A stretch of DNA of 64,000 nucleotides from Ceriagrion tenellum (taxonomy: Eukaryota; Arthropoda; Insecta; Odonata; Coenagrionidae), in assembly GCA_963169105.1 (NCBI GenBank), contig OY720640.1:114004085-114068084 (forward strand), written 5' to 3'. The notes under the pieces were generated by a model. It saw only the letters and a program-made list of their open reading frames with translations, was not told the DNA's origin and did not search any database. This document shows, piece after piece, positions 21,007 through 32,857 of the stretch; position 1 is the stretch's first letter; every line of letters begins with the position of its first letter. The position numbers and the translations under genes are program-made.

Positions 21007-22906
21007 AATGTCGTTGATTATATGTGAGTTACTATTTCAATATGATTTTTCTGCTACGAATACTCTACTGCGGGCTCATTTTGATCGATTGCGTCCATAC
21101 ATTATACACGAAGGTGGAAAAATTTCACCATTGCTTACTTATATTAAAGGCCAGCTCCCCGTTCCCATTCTGTGAATTGTGCTTTGAAATATATATGCTC
21201 GACACAAGTAGGCTTGTCCATAACACTGGCAGCTTACCACTATTAGATTGACAATGTCTTTGGTGTGCTGCGATTCGATTTGTTCTTGGCTTTATTTACG
21301 TACGTTTATCAGTAAATATTAACTGGAGATACTATAAGTTGTTTCTTTCAACCTATGAAGTGAAATTGTTCCCTTGGGTGCACACTCTGCATTCATTCTC
21401 GATAATTTTCATATATTTTTATGGGTTCCCGCTTAGCAAAACATTTTTTGCTCTATATTGCCCATTTCTGAGGATAAAATCGGAGTTTTGCTCCAGAATG
21501 ATTACCCTTGTAACTGACCAATGCATTAACCTAGAACAAAAATACTGGCAATACACGAATATCCTAGAAACCACCCGTTCTGATTCCTCGACGGAGTAAT
21601 GCACCCCAAAACATTCTGTGGAAAGCCCAGGATGATTCGAGCACCGACCGAATGTAGACGTTCGAAATTAAAAACAACAGCCTCCAGTGCAGACAGTAGA
21701 TCTTGATCCGAGGGCAGGGACCGTAGTCAGACCGTTGAAAAATTGTGCTGATGGTTACAGCAGATCGATACCATATACCTCCCGAACATGTTCCATCTCC
21801 GAGTTAAAGTAGCTGAAGGAACTCAAAATCTACTGACCGTCGTGTTTGGTGACATAGTTGGTGCCAACATGGGCCACCACCCGCAGGCTAGAGCAGTCCG
21901 TGGTGCTCTTATCCGGCCCTACCGTGGCCGTGGTGTTGGGTAATTATCCTTCCGCTATACACCAATAGGTGACTCACTAGCCAAATCCGTCCCCTCTTGC
22001 CCCTTTTCTTGCAATGGAGGCGCTTTCCGCAGGATATAGTAACTCTCTCGTTTAGGTTCCCACTTTTCCTGCCCCAAGAATGTCAGAAGCAGCGCCCCGC
22101 GGAGCAGAAGGCTCGTTCACGTCCTCGCTGACTGGCGTCTTGGGGTTGTCCTCCGACAGCATTAGGCGTAGCCATTGCGGGCAGAAATGTGTAAAAATGT
22201 CTCTGGCATCCCTCACGAGAGACAGAATAGTATTCCTTATCACTTAGTTCGGAATAAGAGCCGTCAGCGGAACGATTCATATTTAAAGAAAATTTCATCG
22301 TTTGCTGTAATTTATAGTATTGAGATGTGCGAGTGTATTGTCACCCAAATTGTAGTTATTTGGCTTCACTTTAAGTTCATGTTATGCTATTTTACGTCGA
22401 GAAACAGGCAAAGAATTAGCCGGTATGTAAATATTCCATTTGACAGTAAAAATAAACTAATCATCAAGTCCATTTATAATTTTCTTTGGTTTAAAAGTAA
22501 AAATATGGCTAATTGATCTGTTTCACTCACCTGATATGCCATCGTAGGTCCACCACTCCTCCCAGCTTAAAGCACTGGCCACTGCAAATGAAAATTAAGG
22601 ATTAGCTGTGTAAATATCAATTGTTTTTCAACTTGGCTTTAACATTAAAAGTAATTTTAACAATTCAAGGAAAGTAAAGGGACCTAGAGACTAGTATTCT
22701 TTTTCGAGAAATCATCGGTATAAAAACACCAACAACATAGACAAAAACCTAGCCACCCCCCCCCCCCCCAAATTTTCGCGTAGTGCTTTTACCAATTCAA
22801 CTACTCAGTCCTCTCCTAATTCCAATTTTGCAAAAGCTTTACAAGAATCTGATTATTCGTTAGGTATGGTATACACGATGTTTTCCTATAGCACTTTTAA
22901 ACGAAC
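21007..22906. other. Spacer; C-run at about 22755-22769
   Basis: Mostly AT-rich; 21640-22250 is more GC-balanced with short unconserved frames on both strands. A poly-C run interrupts at about 22755. Nothing else recognised. Confidence 0.4.
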
Positions 22907-23235
22907 TCCGTTGCCTCAGGCGTGACTTCGTGGAATTTGCCTTAAATTGGGAATGAAAAGATAACTTATTTGTTAGTAGTAATTACTCATAAAATTAATT
23001 TATAGATGACCAAGATTTCGACGTGGCAAGTCATAAGCAGATAATGATGACGTGCCAAGTCATTACGTGTCACGTCGTCATCACCTGCTGACAAGTTTTT
23101 CGAGGACTCTGCACGTCATCATCAGGTAGTAGTGACTTTCCACCTGTTGATGACGTGCCAAGTCGTAACTCAGGTCATCTTCAAATAAATTTAATGTTAT
23201 TATGGAATTAATAAGTTATCTTTTCATTCACAATC
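22907..23235 (+). mobile_element. Palindromic element, family d (degenerate core)
   Basis: TTAAACGAA occurs at 22898-22906 and 23236-23244, a probable 9-bp target duplication. The left tail includes CTCAGGCGTGACTTCGTGGA, like the tails of families b, c and g. Inverted arms share GGAATGAAAAGATAACTTAT and GTGGCAAGTCAT-type strings. The hammerhead-like core is worn: the left arm reads GAAAT and the right GTAAC where GAAAC is expected, but a GTC follows in both. Confidence 0.6.
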
Positions 23236-23687
23236 TTAAACGAAGTTTACTCCGATCCTTCGTATTTCATTTTTTTTCGTGCATTGAATCCTCCTCTACA
23301 GGTTGCCGTTTGCTCCAAGTGGATTGAGTAGAGAGAGAAATAAATAACCTTGTATTCGACTTTAAATTATTTTTCGTTTCACCAGAGTGGGGACCAACTA
23401 TTCTGTAATTCAAGAGATTGGCGCCATTATATTGTTATGTTGGTAAATAAAGAGCCATTTTGGAATGGAGGAAGAATAGAATAAAAAGGAAAACTTCTTT
23501 TTATTACAGGAATTACATATTCCATAGGAAAAAGCAGATGCAGCTAATTAAAGGTGTTTGTTCTTAATGGAAAAATTTGTCATTTCTGATAAGAACGCGA
23601 CCATAATAACTTGAAAATAATTATTGTCACATTCACATCACAGTCAATAACAACAGAGGTAAATATTTATCTAACATGATCGTATCA

Positions 23688-23872
23688 TTAAAAAATAAAA
23701 GATGAGAAATTTTACTAAAACCACTAGATTTATTAAAAAACGACCCAGGCTTCGATGTGCATTCACATCATCTTCAGGTTTTATTTAATAAATCTAGTGG
23801 TTTTAGTAAAAGTTGTCATCTTTTATTTTTTAATGATGGGATACCACCAAGTGAGACTGACTAAAGTGAGTG
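23688..23872 (-). mobile_element. Palindromic element, family c copy 2
   Basis: A 12-bp target duplication ATGATCGTATCA is at 23676-23687 and 23873-23884. Inverted arms share TTTTACTAAAACCACTAGAT. The one-sided tail, read on the minus strand, is CACTTTAGTCAGTCTCACTT then GGTGGTATCCC, homologous to that of copy 1. The left-arm core reads CTGAAGA..GAAGC..GTC on the minus strand, one base off GAAAC. At 185 bp it shows the unit without cargo. Confidence 0.75.
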
Positions 23873-23904
23873 ATGATCGTATCAATATTAATAAAGTTGC
23901 TTTT

Positions 23905-24057
23905 GAAATTGGTACGGAGGCTTCCGCGTTGATTTAATGAGTTCCATTTGTTCCGTTTGTTATTTCAGGACCTGACGATGCTAGCTGTAACGCAAGCAAA
24001 CCTGTTGTCCATAATAATGAATCATCGCGGGGCAAACCCAAATAAATGGAATTCATC
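23905..24057 (+). mobile_element. Short hammerhead-like element with target duplication
   Basis: AAAGTTGCTTTT occurs at 23893-23904 and 24058-24069, a 12-bp target duplication. The element starts GAAATTGGTACGGAGGCTTC and has weak inverted ends (GAGTTCCATTTGTT and AAATAAATGGAATTC). A single core-like string CTGACGA at about 23973, then a hairpin, CAAAC and a later GTC lies on the + strand; G of GAAAC is changed. It sits about 20 bp from family c copy 2. Confidence 0.55.
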
Positions 24058-24189
24058 AAAGTTGCTTTTACTCATAGAATAATCAAAATAATTACACAAT
24101 CATGCATATACTGAATCAATTACAACAACACCCATTTAAATGCATATTATTATTTTCCTTTAGATTTTTACGTGCGTTATCACCTGTCA

Positions 24190-24500
24190 TCAAATGCAAT
24201 TTCAGTCCTCATCTCAGCATTTGCCCTACCCTCCTTCATCTAATCTATTAAAGTCATTCTCTTCCACCCCTTTTTTCCGATTTCTCAGCATTCTCCCGTC
24301 TATCCCATCCTTAAGTAGTACTTCATCCCCAGCTACCTCTTCCAAACTGCTTACACGTTTGCATCCTTCTCCCCTTCAGAAGTTCCGTCTCCCGCCATGT
24401 GAAGCAATTTTTCGTTTTTCTTCCTATAATTTTATCGCACCTTGTCTATTTTCCTCCGCACCCACATCTCATATATACCAAAAAAGAAATAATGTTCAGA
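24190..24500 (-). pseudogene. RTE-like LINE 3' end, decayed
   Basis: Minus-strand reading with stops gives EMWVRRKIDKVR..., then RMTLID-stop-MKEGRANAEMR. This corresponds to the C-terminal part of RTE-like proteins (EMWVWRRM.KV... and R..G.IDDLKEGR.Y.EMKRR). Both ends are worn. Confidence 0.5.
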
Positions 24501-26420
24501 ATTAGAAAATGAGAATCATGTGTAATACAACGCTTACTGTCTGTTCTCCTCTTTTTTTTCTTCTATCCTAGGAGTGTTGGCTTGGCTAACACCAGTTTGG
24601 CCGGCGATCGTGCCAGCGTTTTCAGTCGGCGGTTATATCTTTTTTCTGTTATTCTGTTTTCTTTTTCTGTTTTCACCCTATATTTTCTGTTTCTTTACGT
24701 TTTGAACTTCACCGCAGTGCTACATTCATATCTTTGATTTCTTCAGCTTAAAAGCTTTATAGTTTTCAATTGGCATTTCATCAAGAAAAAATGTAATAAT
24801 TTCTTATCACACAAAAGATAAAAGTATCCTTGAAAAACACCTCTCCGATTTAATTTTGTTAGGAGAATATGCACACAAAAATGGGTTACTTATATGTTCA
24901 AAATTAGAAAAGGTGTGAACGAGCCTTAAGAAATGATAGCTCTTCCCTGTTCAACTTATTCAAAACAATACTAAAACAAAACTCGATATGACATATATGC
25001 TTTTCTAGACGAAGCAGCTAATATTAACGATTGATATTTGGCCTGAAAACAGTTGTTTTCTATTTCAGATGTCTTCCATATTTTGATGAGGTCCGTTTTT
25101 GTTGGAGAATTGGTTGATGCTGTGAGTCACTTGCATGGATCATGATTCGCAGCTATACGGGGAACAACGGAAAGAAGGAAGTTTCTCAAGCGTATGATTC
25201 TGTTTTGGTGTAATTTATGTATGGATGGGAATACCAGAATCTTCTAAAGCCTTATGATTAAGCCTCAGGGAGATATAACTCTACAGGAAGTCGCCAGGAA
25301 CCAAGGCCCACTTATGTAGGTACGTGCAGTTTTCTCTCTCTTTTTCAGCCGTTTGAACGATTGAACAAAATATATTATAATTTCAGCTGTTTATCTAATT
25401 ATTTGAGAATTTTCACTGTCTGAAAGTATGTCAAACTGGCGATTTAGTGCTTTTGATTTTCCGCGTATCCAAACAATTTACCAAAACGGCCTAAAAAGGG
25501 GAAATTTAACCGCTGTCGGAACGTCAGGGTAGTCAACAAAAATTCCGAAAAACTTTCTGCAGTACATTAAGTCCCAAAGATAACTTTTTTACTATAAGCA
25601 CATTGAAACTTAAAAAAAAGTTTTGACGATCACTCCTACTGGCATTTAATTATACTTTATTATCATGCGTCAAGGGCGCTTCTCTTATTTTTCAGGGCTA
25701 GTATCACAAAATTTAATTTCACCCTCGTCTCGTCCACTTATAATCATTGTACAACGGATGACTTTATTTTTAATAACCTCTCAACAATAATTTTGTGAAT
25801 GTGTACCTTTTGACAAATGTCTAATTATGCGTAAGCACTGGTATTCCATGTTTCTTCTCGATTTTTTTCCATCCTCGCTACTTTTAGACTATAATAGGCC
25901 TTTATCTTGGAAAGCGAAAATATTTTTGTCCCATTTTCTACCATCCCAATGTCTCCATCTTACCGTCTATATTGAAAATTATTTGGCGAATTATTCCCTT
26001 AATTAAATTCAAAATGCAGTAATACCACGCATATGGTGTTGCAGTCGGCCCCTTCGGCTGGTCAGATGTGGTCATTTAATATTGATTCGTAGAACGATTC
26101 GAATATATTTTTCCTTAATTTTTGTTTTCAAAAGGTAACCCATTTCATCAGCAAAGGCTGAGTTTAAAAAAAACTGAATAAATAACAATGTGTAATTTAG
26201 AATTTGTCCTGACTCACTCAGTCAAGCCAGAGACATTTGATAGTTTCGGCCCCAACGTTGAGAAGATCTATTATGAAAAATCAAACTCACTTGAGACGTT
26301 TCAAAAACAGTTTTACTGTAAGCGACCGGTTTGCTCGCAATGGCGCAGGTTTAGCGAAAGAGATTTACCTTAACGATGAAACCGGTCACTTTGAATAAAA
26401 CTATCTGAAGAAATTATCAA
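24501..26420. other. AT-rich spacer, nothing recognised
   Basis: No repeat family of this window and no conserved frame. A small hairpin GTGTTGGCTTGGCTAACAC sits at about 24573. Confidence 0.45.
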
Positions 26421-26424
26421 TTTT

Positions 26425-26665
26425 ATTTGATTTTAAAAGATGGAGCCAATGAAAGGAATAATATGAAAGGCTTAAAATGGTTTGAGTGCCTGAAAAGTAT
26501 TCCATATAATGAAATCTGCAGAATATGGGGGGAAGAATGAGGAAATGGGAAGCATCCTAGTGGAAGGCGAAATTTGCAATGTATAAATGACGTGAGAAGG
26601 GACTTGGAAAAGAGAGGCATATCTTGAAATTAAGTGGTAATGAGGAAAACAATCAATAGCGTAAA
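26425..26665 (+). pseudogene. LINE 3' end fragment
   Basis: On the + strand a frame gives GRRNLQCINDVRRDLEKRGI and, after two stops, VVMRKTINS. This is the usual end of RTE-like ORFs (GRRR.Q.I.DVRRDLEKRGI...). Only the last ~60 codons are discernible. Confidence 0.55.
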
Positions 26666-27544
26666 AATATAATACAACTTGGTTGACAGCTAGACCTGTA
26701 CATGGTGAAACAGGGGAGGCTCTGGATGGAATTTTTTGTCCTAATATCTACCATCTCACGTGTCTTTCACCTCCATTGATACACGTCCTCTTATATGGTA
26801 ACATAAGAATGGTTTTGCATCATTCCTCCTACCCCATTCCCCATTTGGTATACGACAGTACTTGGACGATTGTTTCAATCTTTCCGAACTACAAAATGGT
26901 TTCCATTCGGACTTTTGGTTACATATAATTCTGTCTTCCCCCACTCAGTTGATTCTTTAAATAACTGTTGTTGTTTCATATTTGTCCACATTCGCAAATG
27001 CTCCTAAAAGTTTGCATGCACCACTAGAGGTGCCAGGAGAATGCAAACAAAAAAGGATTTAGCCAAAGTAGTTTAATTTATAGCTACTTTGTTCCCTCCA
27101 CTTTGGCCTGAAATTTAAATGATTCCAATATTTCCCATAGGGGCGAGTGAGTAAGCTTGAACACACCTTATAAGTCTCAGACGAGTCTCAAGTCATATCG
27201 TGTTTTAAGTACGATTTTAAAGTCGTATTAAAATTTTTAAGGTGGGATATATCGGGTAATGAGAACGTATGTAATACCGTATCCGATGAATGAGTCAAAG
27301 TCAATTATCAAAAATGGGAACAAATATAGTTACGCGTCTTATTTTACGGTCAATGCTTTGATCCAGCTACCAACCACAGGTAAGCTGAAAGTCGAATGAT
27401 CCGAGATAACACCGCCACTTGCGATATTTATCATTTCAAAACTTATCGGCTCTTCAATGCTCTATGAACTGTAACCTTTTTTAAACGATTTGTTGGTAAC
27501 TGAGTAAATATACAAAAACGATATATCGCTGCTTACTTAGGTTT
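26666..27544. other. AT-rich spacer, nothing recognised
   Basis: Short frames around 26700-26940 on both strands overlap and look random. Confidence 0.45.
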
Positions 27545-27930
27545 TTATGCACTTTTAGAGGGAATAAGGTGGGAGCCCCATGAGACGCGGAGACTACAAG
27601 CTTATCTTAGGCTGCTGGTGAAATTCAGAACAGGTGTGCTTTAGAGCAACACAGAGAATATTATCATGACGCCTCACTACAACTCTAGGTCTGAAAGAAG
27701 TGATTAATTAAGTGGAATACATAGCCGAACAAATATATACAAAGATTCGTTATTTCCATGCACAAAACGAGACCAAAATAAAAACTGAACTCCACTTCAA
27801 AAACTCCTATATTGCACTCCACCATTTCAATCCCAAAACATTAACCTTTACACGACTGGAGTCCTAACACTCTCTGCCATCCACCCATTCGGCAACTCGC
27901 GGGGTAGTCTGTAGGTGTCGATTTAAAGAA
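27545..27930 (+). mobile_element. Jockey/CR1-like LINE 3' end, copy B
   Basis: The + strand gives LLEGIRWEPHETRRLQAYLR, VKFRTGV, NTENIIMTPHYNSRSE, clearly related to the longer copy at 29995-31108. The 3' UTR ends near CGCGGGGTAGTCTGTAGGTG. 5'-truncated, with stops and frameshifts. Confidence 0.75.
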
Positions 27931-28289
27931 GGACACGAGTCTCAAGATGGCCTCCTGGGGAAGAAGATCGGAAATTTTTGTTGGATCGCTGGTTTTTATC
28001 CTGTGTTTATTTTAGTCTGGCTCTAACGCATCGAACTCATCTTTGACGCTTCTTTTCGTGTGAAAATCCTATCAATGAAATCAAACCCATCCTATCTTGA
28101 TCAAGCAATCTTGGACCACTATCTTGAATCATCCTTAACACGGTTTAAAGTTCAATGTTTTATGCTCTACGTTTCTTCTCTAAAGAAAATTGAGTGGTAT
28201 AAAATGGGCTTAAGATTATCTCCAGTGGGATCTACGACTGTTGTTTACGAAGCCAGATCTTCGAGGAGTTTATCGGTATTTTTCGGGCT

Positions 28290-28348
28290 GTTGTCTTAAC
28301 ACCCCCCGCCATGCTCTCGTGCAGCGGCTCGTAGGATAGCATGTACAT
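28290..28348 (+). mobile_element. Jockey/CR1-like LINE, 3' terminal remnant
   Basis: TAACACCCCCCGCCATGCTC then GGCTCGTAGGATAGCATGTA matches the last ~55 bp of the LINE ending at 31108. Nothing upstream aligns clearly. Confidence 0.5.
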
Positions 28349-29250
28349 GTAGGTATAGATTGCATATTTCAGCAAATTTACTGACTACAATTAGCATCAG
28401 GCCAACGTGGCGTCGGATTCGATTTTAAGTATTTCTGAATTTTGTTCCGAGTTTTTTAGTGTTTTTCGGGCTGACCAAACGGTGGTAGAAACAAGTAATC
28501 TCTCAATTGTAGAATTAAACAGTGTTCAATAAAAACTTGCGCTTGAAAAGTGACTTACAAAGACGAGGAGAAGTCGCAAACGGTATAAGAACGGACCAGA
28601 ACGGTGGCCGAATAAAATTGGTGGTTCCCCTCATTAAGGGCATGTGGAGAAATTGGTGAGGGATGCGGAAGAAGGTTGTCTCTAGAGAAAAAGGCAGGAT
28701 GACGAGATAAAGACGTGAATTGCGAGGAGAGAGAGGCTGTAACAAGCGGTAATGGGAGAGCCCTGGAGAAATGGGGAAAAGGCAGAGGGAAAGAGAGAGG
28801 AAAGGGACCCTTGTTAAGGACATGGGAACCTCTCCGCTCTTGTTTATAGCCCTTAAAGTAGTGATGCTGATGGCCAGGGTGCATGCATAAAAAAGCGGTC
28901 TCGTGAAAATAGCGAAGGGGTAAGATGGGGCTCTGGAGTAGCCCAGAGCAAATATATGGCGCATTGACCACATATCGACATTTTTGGGCATGACGAACTT
29001 ACTGAAACGATGACTCGAGAAAATATTGATGCTCAGGTTATCAATATTACCATTAATCGGAAGATCTATTTTCAATATCGACTATATCGATAATTACAGT
29101 CTGTAAGGATAAATGATTAATTCGATAATATCACGACTAGGAAGGAGAGGTTGAATCGTGCTAACGATAATGATCATTGAAGTTCAATCCTAAGATATGT
29201 TTACTGCAGTCCTTCACCATACTCTATCTAATTATAAATAACAATAAAAA
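28349..29250. other. Spacer with purine-rich tract
   Basis: 28560-28960 is rich in AG runs on the + strand; the minus-strand frames of 138-186 codons over it are low-complexity Pro/Ser/Leu products and not convincing genes. A short piece at 29176-29220 resembles the RTE-like 3' UTR (minus). Confidence 0.35.
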
Positions 29251-29258
29251 TAATTCCC

Positions 29259-29571
29259 GCGAAGGTATACGCGACGTTTTAAGTTACTGCTCGTTGTTTT
29301 CGAGTTTTCCAACCGCGTGCGTTGACATTGGCCGACAACAGTTTCGGTTAGCCATCCTGCTACCGTCTTCAGGTCGAAGGTGGTGAGAAGCTGTTTTTGG
29401 CCACCATATATACCGCTGGTATTCAGGCAGTATATACAGTGGTATATAAGGAGGCCAAAAAAAGCTTCTCATCACTTTCGACCTGAAGACGGTAGCAGGA
29501 TGGCTACCGAAATCGTTATAGGCCAATACGCACGCGGTTGGAAAACTCAAAAACAACGAGCAGTAAAATAG
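29259..29571. mobile_element. Large palindromic element with hammerhead-like core
   Basis: TAATTCCC at 29251-29258 and 29572-29579 is a probable 8-bp target duplication. After a short left tail, arms of about 140 bp pair with mismatches (for example AACCGCGTGCGTTGAC on the left against its complement on the right). On the minus strand of the left arm the core is complete: CTGAAGA (29366-29372), a 6-bp GGTAGC hairpin, GAAAC (29341-29345), TGTT and GTC (29334-29336). The right arm has CTGAAGA and GAAA but has lost the GUC. Confidence 0.7.
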
Positions 29572-29994
29572 TAATTCCCCTTTATTCATAAAAAAAATAT
29601 AAAACTTATTACATAGTGAGGGTTCCTGTTTTTTAATCCTTTTAACTCATTTGTACCTAATATAGTTTTCTGTCGATTCAATTTTATCTATTCTTTGTTC
29701 TTAATTAGGAGTCTTTATATACATAGTTCGAATATTTTCAAGCACTACTCATTTTTTTAATTCCTTAAAAATTTTAATTTATTATGACACATACTTATTC
29801 TTAGTAACAGTGTTTACGTTATGGAAATACATTTGAATTGTTTATGTCTCCTCAAAATATATATATCATTGTGACACTTCACTCGGGTATCTTCATTCAG
29901 TGCTTAATGGGGATCTTATTATTTCTTCTTCCTCCCCCAAGCGCTGGTGGTCATTTTCTTCTATCTTCTTCAGCTACTTGTCCATATCCTCTAC
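29572..29994. other. AT-rich spacer
   Basis: Nothing recognised up to the truncated LINE start. Confidence 0.4.
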
Positions 29995-31108
29995 TCAGGT
30001 ATGCTTTAAGGTTTTTTAATAGTAAAATAGTGATTAAGTTAAAGGGCTTTCTCAGTGATCGAAAACAGAAAGTAGTTATTAATGGTTTTAGCTCTAATAT
30101 GGTTGAAGTCACATCCGGTGTTCCTCAAGGGAGCGTGATCGGCCCTCTTTTATTCATTATTTATATTAATGACCTAAGTTCTTGAGCTAGCAGTAAATTA
30201 AGACTACTTGTAGTGGATACAATTATCTACCGCGAAATAAGCGAAGACGCGGACTTTGAAGTTCTGTCATCAGACCTTAACAACGTTAATTCGTGGTGCC
30301 AGGAGTGGGGGTTAGAATTAAATGTCAGTAAATGCACCACAGTTCACTTCCTGCAAAAATCAACACACAAATGTCATACATATACTATTGGTGGAGTAAA
30401 CATAAAATCTTCATTTAAAGTAAAATATCTTGGACTCACCTCAACTTCTGATATATCGTGGGGAACAGGCATACAAAACATACACGGCACAGCACTAAAG
30501 AAACTAGGTTTTGTTAGCGTGTAATAGGAAGGTCCTCGGATGAGAAAGTCAAAGAGAGATACTACGTACTTCGCTCTGGTTAGGCCACACCTCGAATACG
30601 CCGCGAGCATTTGGAACCCTGGTCATCAAGATTTAACCAAAAAAATTAACAAAATACTAAGAAAAGTAGCACACTTCGTTAAAAACTGCTACGAGCGAAC
30701 ATATAGTGTTACACAGCTGTTAGAGGGATTAAGGTGGGATCCCCTAGAGACTCGGAGGGTACACACCAGGCTTAGTTTACTTGAGAAATTCAGAACTGAT
30801 GTGTTTGAGAGCGAAACAGAGAATATTATCATGACGTCTCACTACATCTCAAAGCCTGACAGAAACGATTAAATAAGGGAGATACATTGCCGAAGAGATA
30901 GGTACAATAACTCGTTTCTTTTCCGCAAACAATAAGCGACCACAATAAAAACTGAGCTCCACTAAATACACTCCCATAACAAAAGTCACCATTACACCCC
31001 CCAAAACCTTATCCCTTACATCATTACACAGCTGATGTCGTAACACCCCCTGCCATGCGCCCATGGGGTAGCTCGCAGGGTAGTTTATAGATGTCGATGT
31101 AGAAAAAT
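29995..31108 (+). mobile_element. Jockey/CR1-like LINE, 5'-truncated, longest copy
   Basis: Reverse transcriptase palm is readable from about 30006: INSKIV-like, KGFLSDRKQKVVINGFSSN, VTSGVPQGSVIGPLLFIIY, INDLSS. After a stop at 30183 the frame continues LRLLVVDTIIYREISED. The catalytic YADD/FADD box should lie here but reads LVVD, so one catalytic aspartate is gone. The thumb follows (NSWCQEWGLELNVSKC; YLGLT), then, after a frameshift, LVRPHLEYAASIWNPGHQDL and LEKFRTDVFESETENIIMTS. The 3' UTR (30870-31108) ends with GGGTAGTTTATAGATGTCGA. Dead copy. Confidence 0.85.
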
Positions 31109-31209
31109 TCCATTCCGTCCCGCCTGTTCGGACGCAAAATGTATAACTCATTGAAAATGACGCGCAAGTATTAGGACCGGTCTATCAAGTAAAGAGACCA
31201 CAATATCCT

Positions 31210-31412
31210 GAAGATTACATATTCTCTCACATGCAGGAGGTGCGAGGAAGTGGACGAGTACAATTTCCATGTTCTCTGCGAATGTCCAGCCATACCTAGG
31301 ACTTGGAACAGGTATCTGGGTTCACCATTCTTGGAGTACAATGAAATAGGGGTGATTGCTGTTGGGACCTGTTGGCCTTTAGCAAAGCACTCTACGGGTA
31401 ACCACCAATAGG
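31210..31412 (+). pseudogene. Non-LTR retrotransposon C-terminal zinc knuckle region
   Basis: A + strand frame reads CRRCEEVDEYNFHVLCECPA then WNRYLGSPFLEYNEIGV and CWPLAKHSTG. C-x2-C-x9-H-x4-C followed by ECPA..R...LG.PFL is the end of many jockey/R1/LOA-type second ORFs. It stops at TAG after GNHQ. Independent of the LINE just upstream, whose 3' UTR ends at about 31108. Confidence 0.65.
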
Positions 31413-31430
31413 GTGGCTGGTATATACAAT

Positions 31431-32555
31431 GGACCAATTTGGTGTAAGTGCATCATGGACTCATTTGCAGTAACTACGCCATAATATCTACTACAATATA
31501 GTAGAACTGGTCAAAGTTAACCAATTAATTGTGGGGGAGGCACAAATCTCATTTAATTTCTCTCTTTAAAATGTACAGAGGAGCCAATTCCAGTGCGATT
31601 TCTATTTGTATAATCAAATTTGGAATCATTTATGGCAAATTTTCTACTAATAACCAAAGAATTTATACTATGAGGAGCTAAAATTCTGTTTTAATCTGAA
31701 TCAGCCAACTAAGAAAAGCCACCAATTCCTTTAATTCTCTTTTACCTTTTTCTCTATCTTTGTCATTTTTAATTTAAATTCTTAAGAATATTCGCAACTA
31801 ATGAGCAGTTTTCAAGGAAAAATATTCACTGGAATTAGTTAAACAGCCATTTTTTCGTGTACTACACATTTTCATATTTTGCACCATTTGATTTCAAGTT
31901 TATTGGACGAAAAAATACTGTAGAAAGGCAAAATTTTGTTCTTAATTACATACATTTGCGTAAGCGTTTGTCAAGGCAACCGTAATAATAGTGGAATGGC
32001 ACATATTTGTCCTATTAAGGAACCACCCAATAAAAACTCCTCGTTTGGCCCATCTCTTCCTCATCTTCTTCACTCCAGACAAGTCTCCCGGGGAAACCAA
32101 CTATTTACAACACCCGCGAATCTACTCTGCTGGACCAGGGTCATCGATCGGTCGAGCTGTTCTCCCTCTGTGCGTACACAGGCTCTGCCATATATCAGGC
32201 GGCGTCAGCATTCCGCGTCCACCCCCGTCCTCACTACGTGAAAGATGAACCAGATTCAAAATCACGCTAAATGTTACTGTCTTTTTTTTCTTATGCTAGC
32301 TAATATTTCATTACTTATTAATTGCTCTCATAAGCTCCGACTTGTTAATCCTTTCCTTGACCGCTACTGGTATTTTTGTTAAGTTCTGTATTTGATCGTA
32401 GATACAATTTAACTCTTTTTTGTTCTTCTTGTGGCTAAGGGTTTATGATTATCTCATTTTCATCCATATCAGAGTATTCCAAATCTATTCCGTATGGTGA
32501 CGACTAGTAAGTGCACAATATTTTACACGACTCTCATCATTTGACATTAATTATA
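31431..32555. other. AT-rich spacer
   Basis: Nothing recognised. A GC-richer section at 32040-32240 contains overlapping unconserved frames. Confidence 0.4.
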
Positions 32556-32857
32556 GAACCTGTAATAATGGAAAAAAATATTTCTTTTAAAGGTGTTACT
32601 TTTAAAGGTAAAGTATCACTTTTTCTAGCAATACTTATCAAGTACATATTTTACTCCGTTATCATAGAAACCAAGCCTTTCATGAATTAACATTGATTAG
32701 ATGAATAGAATGAAAAATTAATTAGAGAACCTGTAATAATGGAAAAAAATATTTATTTTAAAGGTATTACTTTTAAAGGTAAATTATCACTTTTTCTAGC
32801 AATACTAATCAAGTACATATTTTACTCCGTTACCATAGAAACCAAGCCTTTCATGAT
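32556..32857. repeat. Two-copy tandem duplication, about 130 bp each
   Basis: 32556-32685 and 32723-32857 align almost perfectly (AGAACCTGTAATAATGG, TTTAAAGGT, TTTTTCTAGCAATACT, CCAAGCCTTTCATGA), offset 167 bp. The frame open across copy 2 is not conserved. Confidence 0.85.

Noticed and set aside
28515..29075. 186-codon minus-strand open frame
   Set aside because: Low-complexity Ser/Leu/Pro/Phe product opposite an AG-rich tract; no conserved motif, and a second overlapping frame of similar quality exists.
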